In this document: piece by piece, positions 1 to 5,905 of the stretch
Layout: each line of letters begins with the position of its first letter
How positions within the stretch are numbered: the stretch's first letter is position 1
Source: Candidatus Kuenenia stuttgartensis
GTDB lineage: Bacteria > Bacteroidota > Bacteroidia > Flavobacteriales_D > Crocinitomicaceae
NCBI GenBank assembly: GCA_943326025.2
Contig: CALPRR020000103.1
Coordinates: 1-8,422, forward strand
Length of the DNA: 8,422 nucleotides
Direction of reading: 5' to 3'
Notes under the pieces: generated by a model
The model's input: the letters and a program-made list of their open reading frames with translations, nothing else
What the model was told of the DNA's origin: nothing
Database searches by the model: none
Made by a program: the position numbers and the translations under genes

Positions 1-13
1 ATTCAAGCACTAC

Positions 14-46
14 AAAAAAAGAGTTGCAATATTGCAACTCTTTTTT
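14..46. terminator. Bidirectional intrinsic terminator
   Basis: The arms GAGTTGCAAT (21-30) and ATTGCAACTC (31-40) form a perfect inverted repeat. It is flanked by seven A on the left (14-20) and six T on the right (41-46), so either strand yields a hairpin followed by a U-run. On the minus strand it lies about 32 nt after the stop of the small CxxC gene and would end that transcript. On the plus strand it could also stop a convergent transcript arriving from beyond the left edge. Confidence 0.85.
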
Positions 47-77
47 GATACTAATATTTAAAACTACCTTTTTAATA

Positions 78-251
78 TTAACTTCCACAAGATAAACATT
101 CATCATCTTCATCTAATTCCGGATGATCAACAATTTCTGGATTCAATTGTTTTTTCAATTCATAAATCTTTTGTTGAGTTTCTAAATCTTGGAATAAATC
201 ACCTGTTAATTGTGTTTTTAACTCTGCTATTTGTGCTTTTAAATCATCCAT
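78..251 (-). CDS. Small acidic protein with C-terminal CxxC motif, unknown function
   Basis: A 57-aa reading frame starts at ATG (251-249) and ends at TAA (80-78). The first ~36 residues are rich in K, E, Q and L with a heptad-like spacing (DDLKAQIAELKTQL, then ETQQKIYELKKQL), which suggests a helical or short coiled-coil segment. A strongly acidic stretch (ELDEDDE) follows, and the protein ends CLSCGS, so C52 and C55 form a CxxC pair that could bind metal or be redox active. There is no signal peptide or membrane segment, so it is probably cytoplasmic. It lies 104 nt downstream of the dehydrogenase gene on the same strand and just before a strong terminator, so it may be the last gene of that transcript. 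A possible own -7 box, TTATTTTG (308-315), misses the TAnnTTTG consensus by one base. I have a vague impression of similar small proteins in Flavobacteriia but cannot verify it; I assign no function. Confidence 0.7.
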   Translation of the reverse strand: MDDLKAQIAELKTQLTGDLFQDLETQQKIYELKKQLNPEIVDHPELDEDDECLSCGS

Positions 252-355
252 CGTTGTTTATTTTGAATTTATTGTGATAAAAATAAGCTTTTGATAATCT
301 CAAAACTCAAAATAATTGAATTATATTTTTCAGCTATAATGTGTTGAAAATTAAC

Positions 356-1090
356 TTAACGATTATCTTGAATTCTAATAATTGAACCATTCTGAATGGA
401 GGTATCCTGATCAATTTTATAGACTTCTTTTCCAACAGTAGATATGTCATTTAGTTTATTTTCCGTTTTAAAATCAATAAATTTATCTACATCCATAAAA
501 GAATCCTTTGACTGACTTCTTAATTTCTCTTGCATTGCTGTGTCTACTATCCCTGGATAAACAACCTTCAATTCAACTCCATTTTCAACAAAATTTTGTT
601 CTAATGCAACAGATTGTGTAAATAAATCAATTGCAGCTTTGGATGAACAATAGATCGACCAACCATATTTAGGAGACACCGCTGCACCTGATGAAATATT
701 AATGATTGATTTTCGGGCTTTCCAATCCTTCGTTTTTTGAATAAATAATCTCGAAAGTTGAATCGGTACAATTGTATTTAATTGAAAAGTGGCTTTTATA
801 TCAGTTTCAGGTATATTTTCTATTCGATTAACTTCTCCAATACTTCCTGCATTATTAATTAAAGTAATGTACTCAATAGTATTGTATTCAAATTTTTCAA
901 AAACTGATTGAAAAATTTGTTCTATATTATCTCCATTGCATAAATCAATTTCTATTTGATTGACACCTTTCAATTTATTATTAATAGATCTAGAAAGTGA
1001 AAATATACCCCATCCTTTCTTTATATAGGCATTAACAATTCCTTCACCTATTCCTCTACTACCTCCAGTAATAATTAAAATTTTACTCAT
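356..1090 (-). CDS. Short-chain dehydrogenase/reductase (classical SDR, sepiapterin/benzil reductase-like)
   Basis: From the ATG at 1090-1088 this is a 244-aa cytosolic NAD(P)(H)-dependent oxidoreductase of usual classical-SDR length. The start of the Rossmann fold carries TGGSRGIG (8-15), the cofactor-binding glycine motif. SLSRS (31-35) after beta-2, with an arginine, favours NADP(H). Next come NNAG (79-82), N105, the active-site S134 in NISSGAA, Y147-xxx-K151 (YCSSK) and the PG motif (179-180) followed by IVDTAMQ. The catalytic tetrad N-S-Y-K is therefore complete. The VYPGIVDTAMQ pattern recalls sepiapterin reductase and the Bacillus benzil reductase group, but the substrate cannot be told from sequence. 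An in-frame ATG 36 nt upstream (1126) adds MFLFLFLCIFKV; I reject it because those codons are the arm and U-tract of a terminator hairpin and the SDR fold begins right at MSKILIITGG. No promoter fits between that terminator and the start, so expression probably depends on read-through. Confidence 0.9.
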   Translation of the reverse strand: MSKILIITGGSRGIGEGIVNAYIKKGWGIFSLSRSINNKLKGVNQIEIDLCNGDNIEQIFQSVFEKFEYNTIEYITLINNAGSIGEVNRIENIPETDIKATFQLNTIVPIQLSRLFIQKTKDWKARKSIINISSGAAVSPKYGWSIYCSSKAAIDLFTQSVALEQNFVENGVELKVVYPGIVDTAMQEKLRSQSKDSFMDVDKFIDFKTENKLNDISTVGKEVYKIDQDTSIQNGSIIRIQDNR

Positions 1091-1106
1091 AACCTTAAAT
1101 ATGCAT

Positions 1107-1150
1107 AAAAACAAAAAGAGGAACAAATTCTAATGAAACTTGTTCCTCTT
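1107..1150 (-). terminator. Intrinsic terminator upstream of the SDR gene
   Basis: The 11-bp perfect inverted repeat AAGAGGAACAA (1116-1126) / TTGTTCCTCTT (1140-1150) has a 13-nt loop. On the minus strand it is followed by TTTGTTTTT (1115-1107), a good U-tract. On the plus strand it lacks a T-run, so it acts on minus-strand transcription only. It would end the putative small RNA that begins near 1203 and any read-through from the metal-uptake operon. It ends only 16 nt before the SDR start codon. Confidence 0.8.
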
Positions 1151-1204
1151 CTCGCTAAACCTTGCTAAAACTATAAAACCTAAACTACAACTATGAAATT
1201 GTAT
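1107..1204 (-). ncRNA. Candidate small RNA or attenuated 5' leader
   Basis: A promoter (1209-1241) followed by a strong terminator (1107-1150) delimits an RNA of about 90-100 nt without any ATG of its own. Its 5' end can form a 5-bp hairpin (TACAA/TTGTA, loop TTTCATAG). The middle is an unstructured U-rich stretch with the imperfect tandem repeat GTTTTAGCAAG / GTTTAGCGAG, and the 3' end is the 11-bp terminator hairpin. It could be a stand-alone regulatory RNA or a leader that controls read-through into the SDR gene. I saw no clear competing antiterminator pairing, which slightly favours a stand-alone RNA. Comparison with flavobacterial Rfam motifs such as Flavo-1 is warranted, but I do not claim a match. 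The 5' end is estimated from the promoter. Confidence 0.45.
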
Positions 1205-1208
1205 GTCA

Positions 1209-1241
1209 CAAATATACGAACATTTAAACTTACCATCCAAA
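1209..1241 (-). promoter_or_regulatory. Bacteroidota-type promoter (TTTG-21-TATATTTG)
   Basis: On the minus strand, TATATTTG (1216-1209) matches the Bacteroidota -7 consensus TAnnTTTG exactly. TTTG (1241-1238) lies 21 bp upstream, which is the expected spacing for the -33 element. Transcription should start near 1202-1205. The next minus-strand element is the hairpin at 1107-1150, then the SDR gene. The site lies about 80-110 nt beyond the end of the second permease gene, so it is an independent start. Confidence 0.7.
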
Positions 1242-1321
1242 TTTATTTTTCATATAATATAAATATTTCAACCCTTAAAAAACCAACAATCTGATTATCA
1301 AAAACTTAATTTAATAAATTT

Positions 1322-2179
1322 TTAAATATTTAACATTTTTTTAATATTAATTATAAAAAAAGCAAATAAAAACATAGCCCCACTTACTACAATAATAATA
1401 GAACTAGCGGTCACATCTATTAAAATTGAAAGATAAAAACCAATAATACACGATGTTATTGCTAATAAACAGGAATAAATCAACATTCTTTTTAATTTAT
1501 TTGTTATCAAATAAGCTGTTGCTGGAGGAATCACCAAAAGACCAACAACTAAAATTGCACCTACACTTTCAAAACTCATCACAGTTGTAACACTTACAAG
1601 ACTCATAAATATCAAATTAATAAATCCAACATTTATACCCAAAGATTTTGCGTAATCTTCATTAAATGAAATAATTGAAAGCCCTTTATAGCCAAAAAGA
1701 ATGAATACTAAAATGATTAAAAAAACTGGAAAAATCATCCAAAAACTTCGCGTTCCTATTAAATATTCCCCTACAATAATTTTATCTAAAAAAGTTGAAC
1801 TCAATTCACCAAATAAAACGCAATCTTGATCTAAATCGGTATTTGAATTTGTAAAAAGTGTAATTATTATTATTCCAATAGCAAAAAGCCATGTAAACGT
1901 AATACCAATCGAAGCATCTTCTTGTAGTTTTAATTTTTTATGGAAAAAATCTATTATTAAAGTCGTAAACACTCCAAAAATGGCAGCACCTATCAACATA
2001 AAAACAGAATTAAAACTAGAACTCAGAAGATATGCTATTGCGATTCCTGGCAATACACTATGCGAAATTGCATCTCCTACCATCACTGTCTTTCTTAATA
2101 CTAAGAAACAACCCAATAACGAACATGAAACAGCTATTGTAATAGCTGTTAATAATGTTAGAAAATCGTTTAATTCCAT
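1322..2179 (-). CDS. troD: Metal ABC transporter permease (ABC-3 family, TroD-like)
   Basis: This 285-aa integral membrane protein belongs to the ABC-3 family, which imports Mn, Zn or Fe. It is hydrophobic throughout, with roughly eight membrane segments. Family hallmarks are VGDAISHSVLPG (34-45) near the N-terminus and VGAILVVGLLVIPPATA (206-222), the conserved segment near the cytoplasmic coupling region. DQDCVLFGE (117-125) is the usual mid-protein loop. The length is typical for the family and, unlike the neighbouring permease, there is no C-terminal extension: it ends in a short basic tail (KKMLNI). The start follows the stop of the preceding permease after one base (TGA-T-ATG), so translation is probably coupled. 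The two permeases most likely form a heterodimer on the shared ATPase. It is the last gene of the operon; no strong hairpin follows within 100 nt, so termination may happen at 1107-1150. The metal cannot be decided from this chain. Confidence 0.9.
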   Translation of the reverse strand: MELNDFLTLLTAITIAVSCSLLGCFLVLRKTVMVGDAISHSVLPGIAIAYLLSSSFNSVFMLIGAAIFGVFTTLIIDFFHKKLKLQEDASIGITFTWLFAIGIIIITLFTNSNTDLDQDCVLFGELSSTFLDKIIVGEYLIGTRSFWMIFPVFLIILVFILFGYKGLSIISFNEDYAKSLGINVGFINLIFMSLVSVTTVMSFESVGAILVVGLLVIPPATAYLITNKLKRMLIYSCLLAITSCIIGFYLSILIDVTASSIIIVVSGAMFLFAFFIINIKKMLNI

Positions 2180-2180
2180 A

Positions 2181-3455
2181 TCAATAAGGTATAATTTTAT
2201 TATGTGGGTCAGATTTTGGGAATTTTAATTCTTTCAATAGCTCCTTTTCAATTTCAGGAGTAATAAGATGTTCAATCGTTTCGGCGGTCCCATGAATATG
2301 ATCTTCCTTAAAATTTAATCGTTTAGTTAAGTACAATTCCCATAATCTATGAAAGCGAACTATTCTAGCCGCTTCAACTTCACCTTTTTCTGATAATTTA
2401 AAAAATTGAAAGTCATTATTTATAAATCCTTTTTTTATTAATGAAGCTATCGTATTCGTTAATTCTTTGGTATCCATTTGCCTTTTATTCAAAAATTCAG
2501 AATAAGTCACATTTTTAATACCTAATTCTGCTAATTGGTAAAATACTTTTAAAACATTTTCTTCAGCCATTTTCTTGCGATTTATTCGTTGCTTTCTAAC
2601 CATCGAAAACCATCCTCTATTAGATGAAAAAAGTAAAGTCATTAAGGTGAAGAAAAAAAGTATGAAGACAATCCATGGACCTGTGGGCATATTTTCTTTG
2701 GTTGAAGAAATAAAAACACCTAAGACACCTGATAAGACGCCAATCAAAGCTGAATAAAACAACATTTTGGGTAGATTGTTTGTCCAATACCTCGCTGTAG
2801 CAGCTGGAGCTATCAATAAGGCAGACGTTAATACAACACCAACAGACTGAATTCCAATTGCAACTGTCAAAACTGTAATTGTCGATAATAAAAACTCAAT
2901 CAAATTAACTTTAATTCCAATTGATTTCGCAAATTCTTTATTGAAAGATATTAATTGAAAATATTTGAAAAATAAAATTACAATAAGCAATATGATTAGC
3001 GATAAAAATACAAATACATTGATATCTTCATTTGACATTGTTGCTGCTTTTCCAAATAAAAAATCTTTCAAACCAGATTGATTTCCATTAGTTGAACTTG
3101 AAATAAAAGAAAGAAGTACTGACCCAATAGCAAAGAAAAAAGTTGAGACAAAAGCAATTGAGGTATCTGAACTTAATTTAGATTTAGCTGTTAAAACATC
3201 AATTAACCAAACGGATAACCAACCCGTAATAAGAGCACCTGACATTAAATAAAATGGATCTTTTGTACCCGAAAATATAAAACCAAGACAAATACCGGGA
3301 AAAAGTGAATGTGCAATTGCGTCACCAACGAGTGTTTTCTTTCTCAAAAATGAAAATGTACCAACGATTCCGCTTGTTGCGCTAATAATTGTAATTCCAA
3401 TGAGCACTTTAAACGCTACACTATCAGTAAAAAAATAAATTATTGTTTCTTTCAT
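2181..3455 (-). CDS. troC: Metal ABC transporter permease fused to a C-terminal DtxR/MntR-like module (TroC-like)
   Basis: This 424-aa protein has two parts. Residues 1-275 are an ABC-3 permease with about eight membrane segments and the hallmarks VGDAIAHSLFPG (43-54) and VGVVLTSALLIAPAATA (205-221). Residues 296-424 are a soluble domain resembling the first two domains of DtxR/MntR regulators. It begins AEENVLKVFYQLAE and ends SDPHNKIIPY, with metal-ligand positions H369, E373, H388, E392, E395 and H396. The linker (280-295) is strongly basic (R280, R287, K288, R290, R293, K294, K295), so by the positive-inside rule the extra domain is cytosolic. The SH3-like third domain of such regulators is absent. 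The usual family length is about 280-300 aa, so the fusion adds about 130. The gene overlaps the ATPase gene by 4 nt (ATGA), and the next permease starts one base after its stop. I know of database entries with this type of fusion in Bacteroidota, but of no worked-out function. Confidence 0.9.
   Translation of the reverse strand: MKETIIYFFTDSVAFKVLIGITIISATSGIVGTFSFLRKKTLVGDAIAHSLFPGICLGFIFSGTKDPFYLMSGALITGWLSVWLIDVLTAKSKLSSDTSIAFVSTFFFAIGSVLLSFISSSTNGNQSGLKDFLFGKAATMSNEDINVFVFLSLIILLIVILFFKYFQLISFNKEFAKSIGIKVNLIEFLLSTITVLTVAIGIQSVGVVLTSALLIAPAATARYWTNNLPKMLFYSALIGVLSGVLGVFISSTKENMPTGPWIVFILFFFTLMTLLFSSNRGWFSMVRKQRINRKKMAEENVLKVFYQLAELGIKNVTYSEFLNKRQMDTKELTNTIASLIKKGFINNDFQFFKLSEKGEVEAARIVRFHRLWELYLTKRLNFKEDHIHGTAETIEHLITPEIEKELLKELKFPKSDPHNKIIPY
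2184..2570 (-). other. DtxR/MntR-like winged-helix plus dimerisation module within the permease gene
   Basis: This stretch encodes residues 296-424 of the fused permease. Against the regulator encoded at 5157-5810, residues 367-423 align without gaps to regulator residues 76-132 with 24 of 57 identities by hand count, including HRLWE, LNF, EH, PK and DPH. All six recognisable metal-ligand positions coincide. The winged-helix half (296-360) is weaker: EENxLK is shared, but the recognition helix reads DTKELTNTIASLIKKG where the regulator has KPSSVTDMLRKLADKS, and the wing is shorter. The module begins at an in-frame ATG (2570-2568), so separate translation is conceivable but unsupported by any visible promoter. 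Confidence 0.8.
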
Positions 3456-4243
3456 TTATCTTCAAATCCTTTTTCTCGTAATGGAAATTCTTTTTCTTTG
3501 ATGATCGATTGAATTTTTGAAATAATATTCAATTGACCACCATAAGTTGCTTGTAAGTTTTCTTCTGTTAAAACTTCATTTGTTGGACCATGAGCAATTA
3601 ATCGCGTATTCAACATTACTATGTAATCAAAATAATTAGAAACCGTTTGAATATCATGATGAACAATAATTATTGTCTTACCGTCTTCTTTCATTTGAAT
3701 CAACAAATCTAAAATTGTCTTTTCAGTCGCCATATCTACACCAACAAATGGTTCATCCATAATGTAAATTGATGCTCCTTGAGCTAAAGCTCTTGCTATA
3801 AATACTCGTTGTTGTTGGCCTCCCGATAATTGTGATATTTGCCGATCTCTATATTTTTCAAGTTTCACTTTTTCAATAGATTCTTGTGCAATCACTTTAT
3901 CTATTTTCGTTAACCTTCGAAATAAATTACCTTTTTTGTATCTCCCCATTAATACAACATCCTCAACAGATGCGGGAAAATTCCAATCGACCGTTTCTCT
4001 TTGAGGTACATAAGCTAACTGATCTCTCACTAGTGACAGATTTTTATTCAAAACTTTTACGTTACCACTAGCTAGTGGAATCAATCCCATAATTGCTTTT
4101 AATAAGGTCGATTTTCCAGACCCATTCGGACCTATAATTCCAACAATCTGACCTTTCGGTAAAGAAAAGTCTATATCCCATAAAACAGGTACATTTTGGT
4201 AACTTACCGACAAATTATGAACTTCAATACTGCTATTTTCCAT
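3452..4243 (-). CDS. troB: Metal ABC transporter ATP-binding protein (TroB-like)
   Basis: This 263-aa cytosolic ATPase powers the two permeases. The Walker A motif GPNGSGKST lies at 38-46, Q81 forms the Q-loop, the signature LSGGQ is at 139-143, Walker B is IYIMDEP (159-165, catalytic E164), and the switch histidine is H196 in VHHD. The segment VPQRETVDWNFP (79-90) followed by VEDVVLMGR (93-101) is characteristic of the Mn/Zn/Fe importer subfamily (TroB/MntB/SitB-like). Length is normal and all motifs are intact, so it should be active. It starts 5 nt after the lipoprotein stop and overlaps the fused permease by 4 nt, as expected for subunits of one complex. Assignment to this subfamily is firm; the exact metal is inferred from neighbours. 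Confidence 0.95.
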   Translation of the reverse strand: MENSSIEVHNLSVSYQNVPVLWDIDFSLPKGQIVGIIGPNGSGKSTLLKAIMGLIPLASGNVKVLNKNLSLVRDQLAYVPQRETVDWNFPASVEDVVLMGRYKKGNLFRRLTKIDKVIAQESIEKVKLEKYRDRQISQLSGGQQQRVFIARALAQGASIYIMDEPFVGVDMATEKTILDLLIQMKEDGKTIIIVHHDIQTVSNYFDYIVMLNTRLIAHGPTNEVLTEENLQATYGGQLNIISKIQSIIKEKEFPLREKGFEDK

Positions 4244-4248
4244 CTTTT

Positions 4249-5160
4249 TTAATTCATTGATTTACAAAATGTAGAAGTATTCTTTCTAATCATTTTAATA
4301 TAAGTATCTGCATTAGAATTATCGCCGCCTAAAGCATCGGAATATAACATTCCTCCTATTTTTAGATTATGACCTCTTTCTTTACAAGCCTCAATAACTG
4401 AATTAATCGCTTTAGGTGAAACACTACTTTCAATAAAAACAGCTGGTATTTTTTCTTTCACTAAAAAGTCTACCAAGTTTGATACATTTCTCATTCCAGG
4501 TTCAGTTACTGTTGAAACACCTTGTAAAGCTTTAACTTTAACATTATATGCTTTTCCAAAATAATGAAAAGCATCATGTGAGGTAATTAATATACGTTTT
4601 GAAGGTTCTAATTCATTAATTTCATTTATTACCTCTTTCTGTAAATTATCAAGACTGACTTTTAATTTTAAATAATTATCTTCAAAAAAGGATGAATCTT
4701 TTGGATATTCATTTTGTAATTGATTTTTACAATGAATAATTCCTTGATGCCATAATTCTATATCAAACCATACATGAGGATCAAATGAGTGTGAATTCAA
4801 ACGTATTAATTTTGATGCTTCCATTCCATTTGAGAATTCAATCACAGTTTTTTCTTTTCTTAACCGATGAAATAAATCAGACATTTTGCCTTCCAAATGC
4901 AATCCATTTAATATAATAACACTTGCATTTCCAAGTGCTCTAACATCTGAAGGTTTTGCTTCATAAATGTGGGGATCGACTCCTGCTCCCATCAATGTAG
5001 TTACTTCGTATTTATTTCCAACTAGTTGCTTTACGATATCGCCAATAATACTAGTTGTACAAACAATTTGTTTAGAATCTATGAACTGTTTAGGTTGCCA
5101 TTTACAACTAAAAATTAAAATAAAAAATACTAAAAATGAAAAAAATAACTTTCTAATCAT
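4249..5160 (-). CDS. troA: Metal-binding lipoprotein, TroA-like (cluster A-I solute-binding protein)
   Basis: This 303-aa solute-binding protein captures a divalent metal outside the inner membrane for the ABC importer. The N-terminus is a lipoprotein signal: basic MIRK, a hydrophobic run, then IFSC with C19 as the lipidated residue. The mature part has the two-lobe cluster A-I pattern, with candidate ligands H64 (DPHIYE), H129 (DPHVWFD), H195 (TSHDAFHYF) and D275 (LYSDALGG). From memory this H-H-H-D set corresponds to Treponema TroA, whereas Mn-specific PsaA/MntC proteins have Glu at the third position. The loop before H129 is short and not histidine-rich, unlike most ZnuA proteins. These features fit Mn and/or Zn (possibly Fe) transport but do not settle it. 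It overlaps the regulator gene by 4 nt and precedes the ATPase by 5 nt. Confidence 0.92.
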   Translation of the reverse strand: MIRKLFFSFLVFFILIFSCKWQPKQFIDSKQIVCTTSIIGDIVKQLVGNKYEVTTLMGAGVDPHIYEAKPSDVRALGNASVIILNGLHLEGKMSDLFHRLRKEKTVIEFSNGMEASKLIRLNSHSFDPHVWFDIELWHQGIIHCKNQLQNEYPKDSSFFEDNYLKLKVSLDNLQKEVINEINELEPSKRILITSHDAFHYFGKAYNVKVKALQGVSTVTEPGMRNVSNLVDFLVKEKIPAVFIESSVSPKAINSVIEACKERGHNLKIGGMLYSDALGGDNSNADTYIKMIRKNTSTFCKSMN

Positions 5161-5810
5161 TGCACATATATTTTTTGAGAAACTAATTCTGATAAAACAA
5201 TTTCTTTTTCATTGAGTAAAATCAATACTGACTGATCGAAATTGTATTTTGCAATAATTTTCACTTTTGTACCTAATCCTATTTCACAATGCTTCAAAAA
5301 CTGAAAAAACTCTATAGAGCCATCTTCTACCCCAGTAATAACAACCTCATCATTAATATTAGAAAATGATAATTGCTTTGTTTTTTGATCATTTGAAAAA
5401 TTTCCATTTTTATCAGGAATTGGATCACCATGAGGATCAACCTTTGGGTAATGAAGAAATGCATCTAATTTATCAGTTAATTTTGATGATTTTATATGCT
5501 CTAATTGTTCAGCAATTTCATGTACTTCTTCCCAACCAAAATTTAGTTTCTCTACTAAAAACACTTCCCACAATCGATGTTTTCTGATTATTTGAAGCGC
5601 ATAATCCTTCCCTTTATCAGTCAATTCACAACCTTGATATTTTAAATAAGAAACCAAAGATTTATCTGCTAATTTCCTCAACATATCAGTAACAGAAGAT
5701 GGCTTTGTCATCATTTTTTCAGATAATAAATTTGTAGAAACAATTTCAGTCTGTTGTTCAGATAACGCAAAAATTGCTTTTAAATAATTCTCTTCACTTT
5801 GAGTTAGCAT
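5157..5810 (-). CDS. mntR: DtxR/MntR-family metal-dependent transcriptional regulator
   Basis: This 217-aa cytosolic regulator should bind DNA when loaded with Mn(II) or Fe(II) and repress its own metal-uptake operon. It has three parts: a winged helix (about 1-70, recognition helix KPSSVTDMLRKL, wing near GCELTDKG), a metal-binding and dimerisation domain (71-135), and an SH3/FeoA-like domain (146-217). Ligand candidates are H78, E82, H97, E101, E104 and H105; Glu at 101, where DtxR has Cys102, is the MntR-like state. The N-terminal ligand positions differ: where Bacillus MntR has D8 and E11, this protein has N8 and K11 (EENYLKAIF). It is first in the operon and overlaps the lipoprotein gene by 4 nt (ATGA). 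The start at 5810 leaves only 14 nt to the -7 box, so the leader is very short. The symbol reflects family, not proven metal choice. Confidence 0.9.
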   Translation of the reverse strand: MLTQSEENYLKAIFALSEQQTEIVSTNLLSEKMMTKPSSVTDMLRKLADKSLVSYLKYQGCELTDKGKDYALQIIRKHRLWEVFLVEKLNFGWEEVHEIAEQLEHIKSSKLTDKLDAFLHYPKVDPHGDPIPDKNGNFSNDQKTKQLSFSNINDEVVITGVEDGSIEFFQFLKHCEIGLGTKVKIIAKYNFDQSVLILLNEKEIVLSELVSQKIYVQ

Positions 5811-5824
5811 AAATAAATTTTAAA

Positions 5825-5832
5825 CAAAATTA
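5825..5832 (-). promoter_or_regulatory. -7 box of the metal-uptake operon promoter
   Basis: On the minus strand this reads TAATTTTG, an exact match to the Bacteroidota consensus TAnnTTTG, 14 nt before the regulator start codon. Transcription would begin a few bases later, giving a leader of about 10 nt or less. A matching -33 TTTG at the usual spacing is not present; that position is occupied by the palindrome at 5834-5865. Confidence 0.6.
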
Positions 5833-5833
5833 C

Positions 5834-5865
5834 AACTATTTTTTAGACAAGTCTAAAAAATAGTT
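5834..5865. promoter_or_regulatory. Perfect palindrome, probable operator of the DtxR/MntR regulator
   Basis: Arms AACTATTTTTTAGAC (5834-5848) and GTCTAAAAAATAGTT (5851-5865) are perfect 15-bp inverted repeats around a 2-nt centre AA. The core TTTAGAC-AA-GTCTAAA has the size and symmetry of DtxR-family operators, which are recognised by pairs of winged helices. It begins one base upstream of the -7 box and covers the -33 region of the operon promoter, so a bound repressor would exclude RNA polymerase. It is not followed by a T-run in the minus direction, and no second copy was seen in the window. Assignment to this regulator is inferred from position and symmetry. Confidence 0.75.
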
Positions 5866-5870
5866 TACAA

Positions 5871-5897
5871 ATAAAAAAAGACATCTTTCAATGTCTC
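5871..5897 (-). terminator. Intrinsic terminator of the phosphatase gene
   Basis: On the minus strand, AGACAT (5896-5891), loop TGAAAG, ATGTCT (5884-5879) is followed by a run of T (5878-5872). A G-U pair can extend the 6-bp stem by one. It lies about 10 nt after the phosphatase stop codon and insulates the metal-uptake operon promoter just beyond it. Confidence 0.75.
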
Positions 5898-5905
5898 AAA
5901 TTCTA

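Noticed and set aside
325..352. TTTTCA/TGAAAA inverted repeat after the SDR gene, considered as a terminator
   Set aside because: The stem is 6 bp and nearly all A/T with a ~12-nt loop, and no T-tract follows, so it is unlikely to terminate transcription.
1980..2228. Plus-strand open frame of 82 codons
   Set aside because: It lies antisense to the two permease genes, has no recognisable domain, and disappears as a shadow of AT-rich coding sequence.
5834..5865. The palindrome as a Rho-independent terminator
   Set aside because: It has no U-run directly after the stem in either direction and sits at the promoter of the next operon, while a separate terminator (5871-5897) already serves the phosphatase gene.
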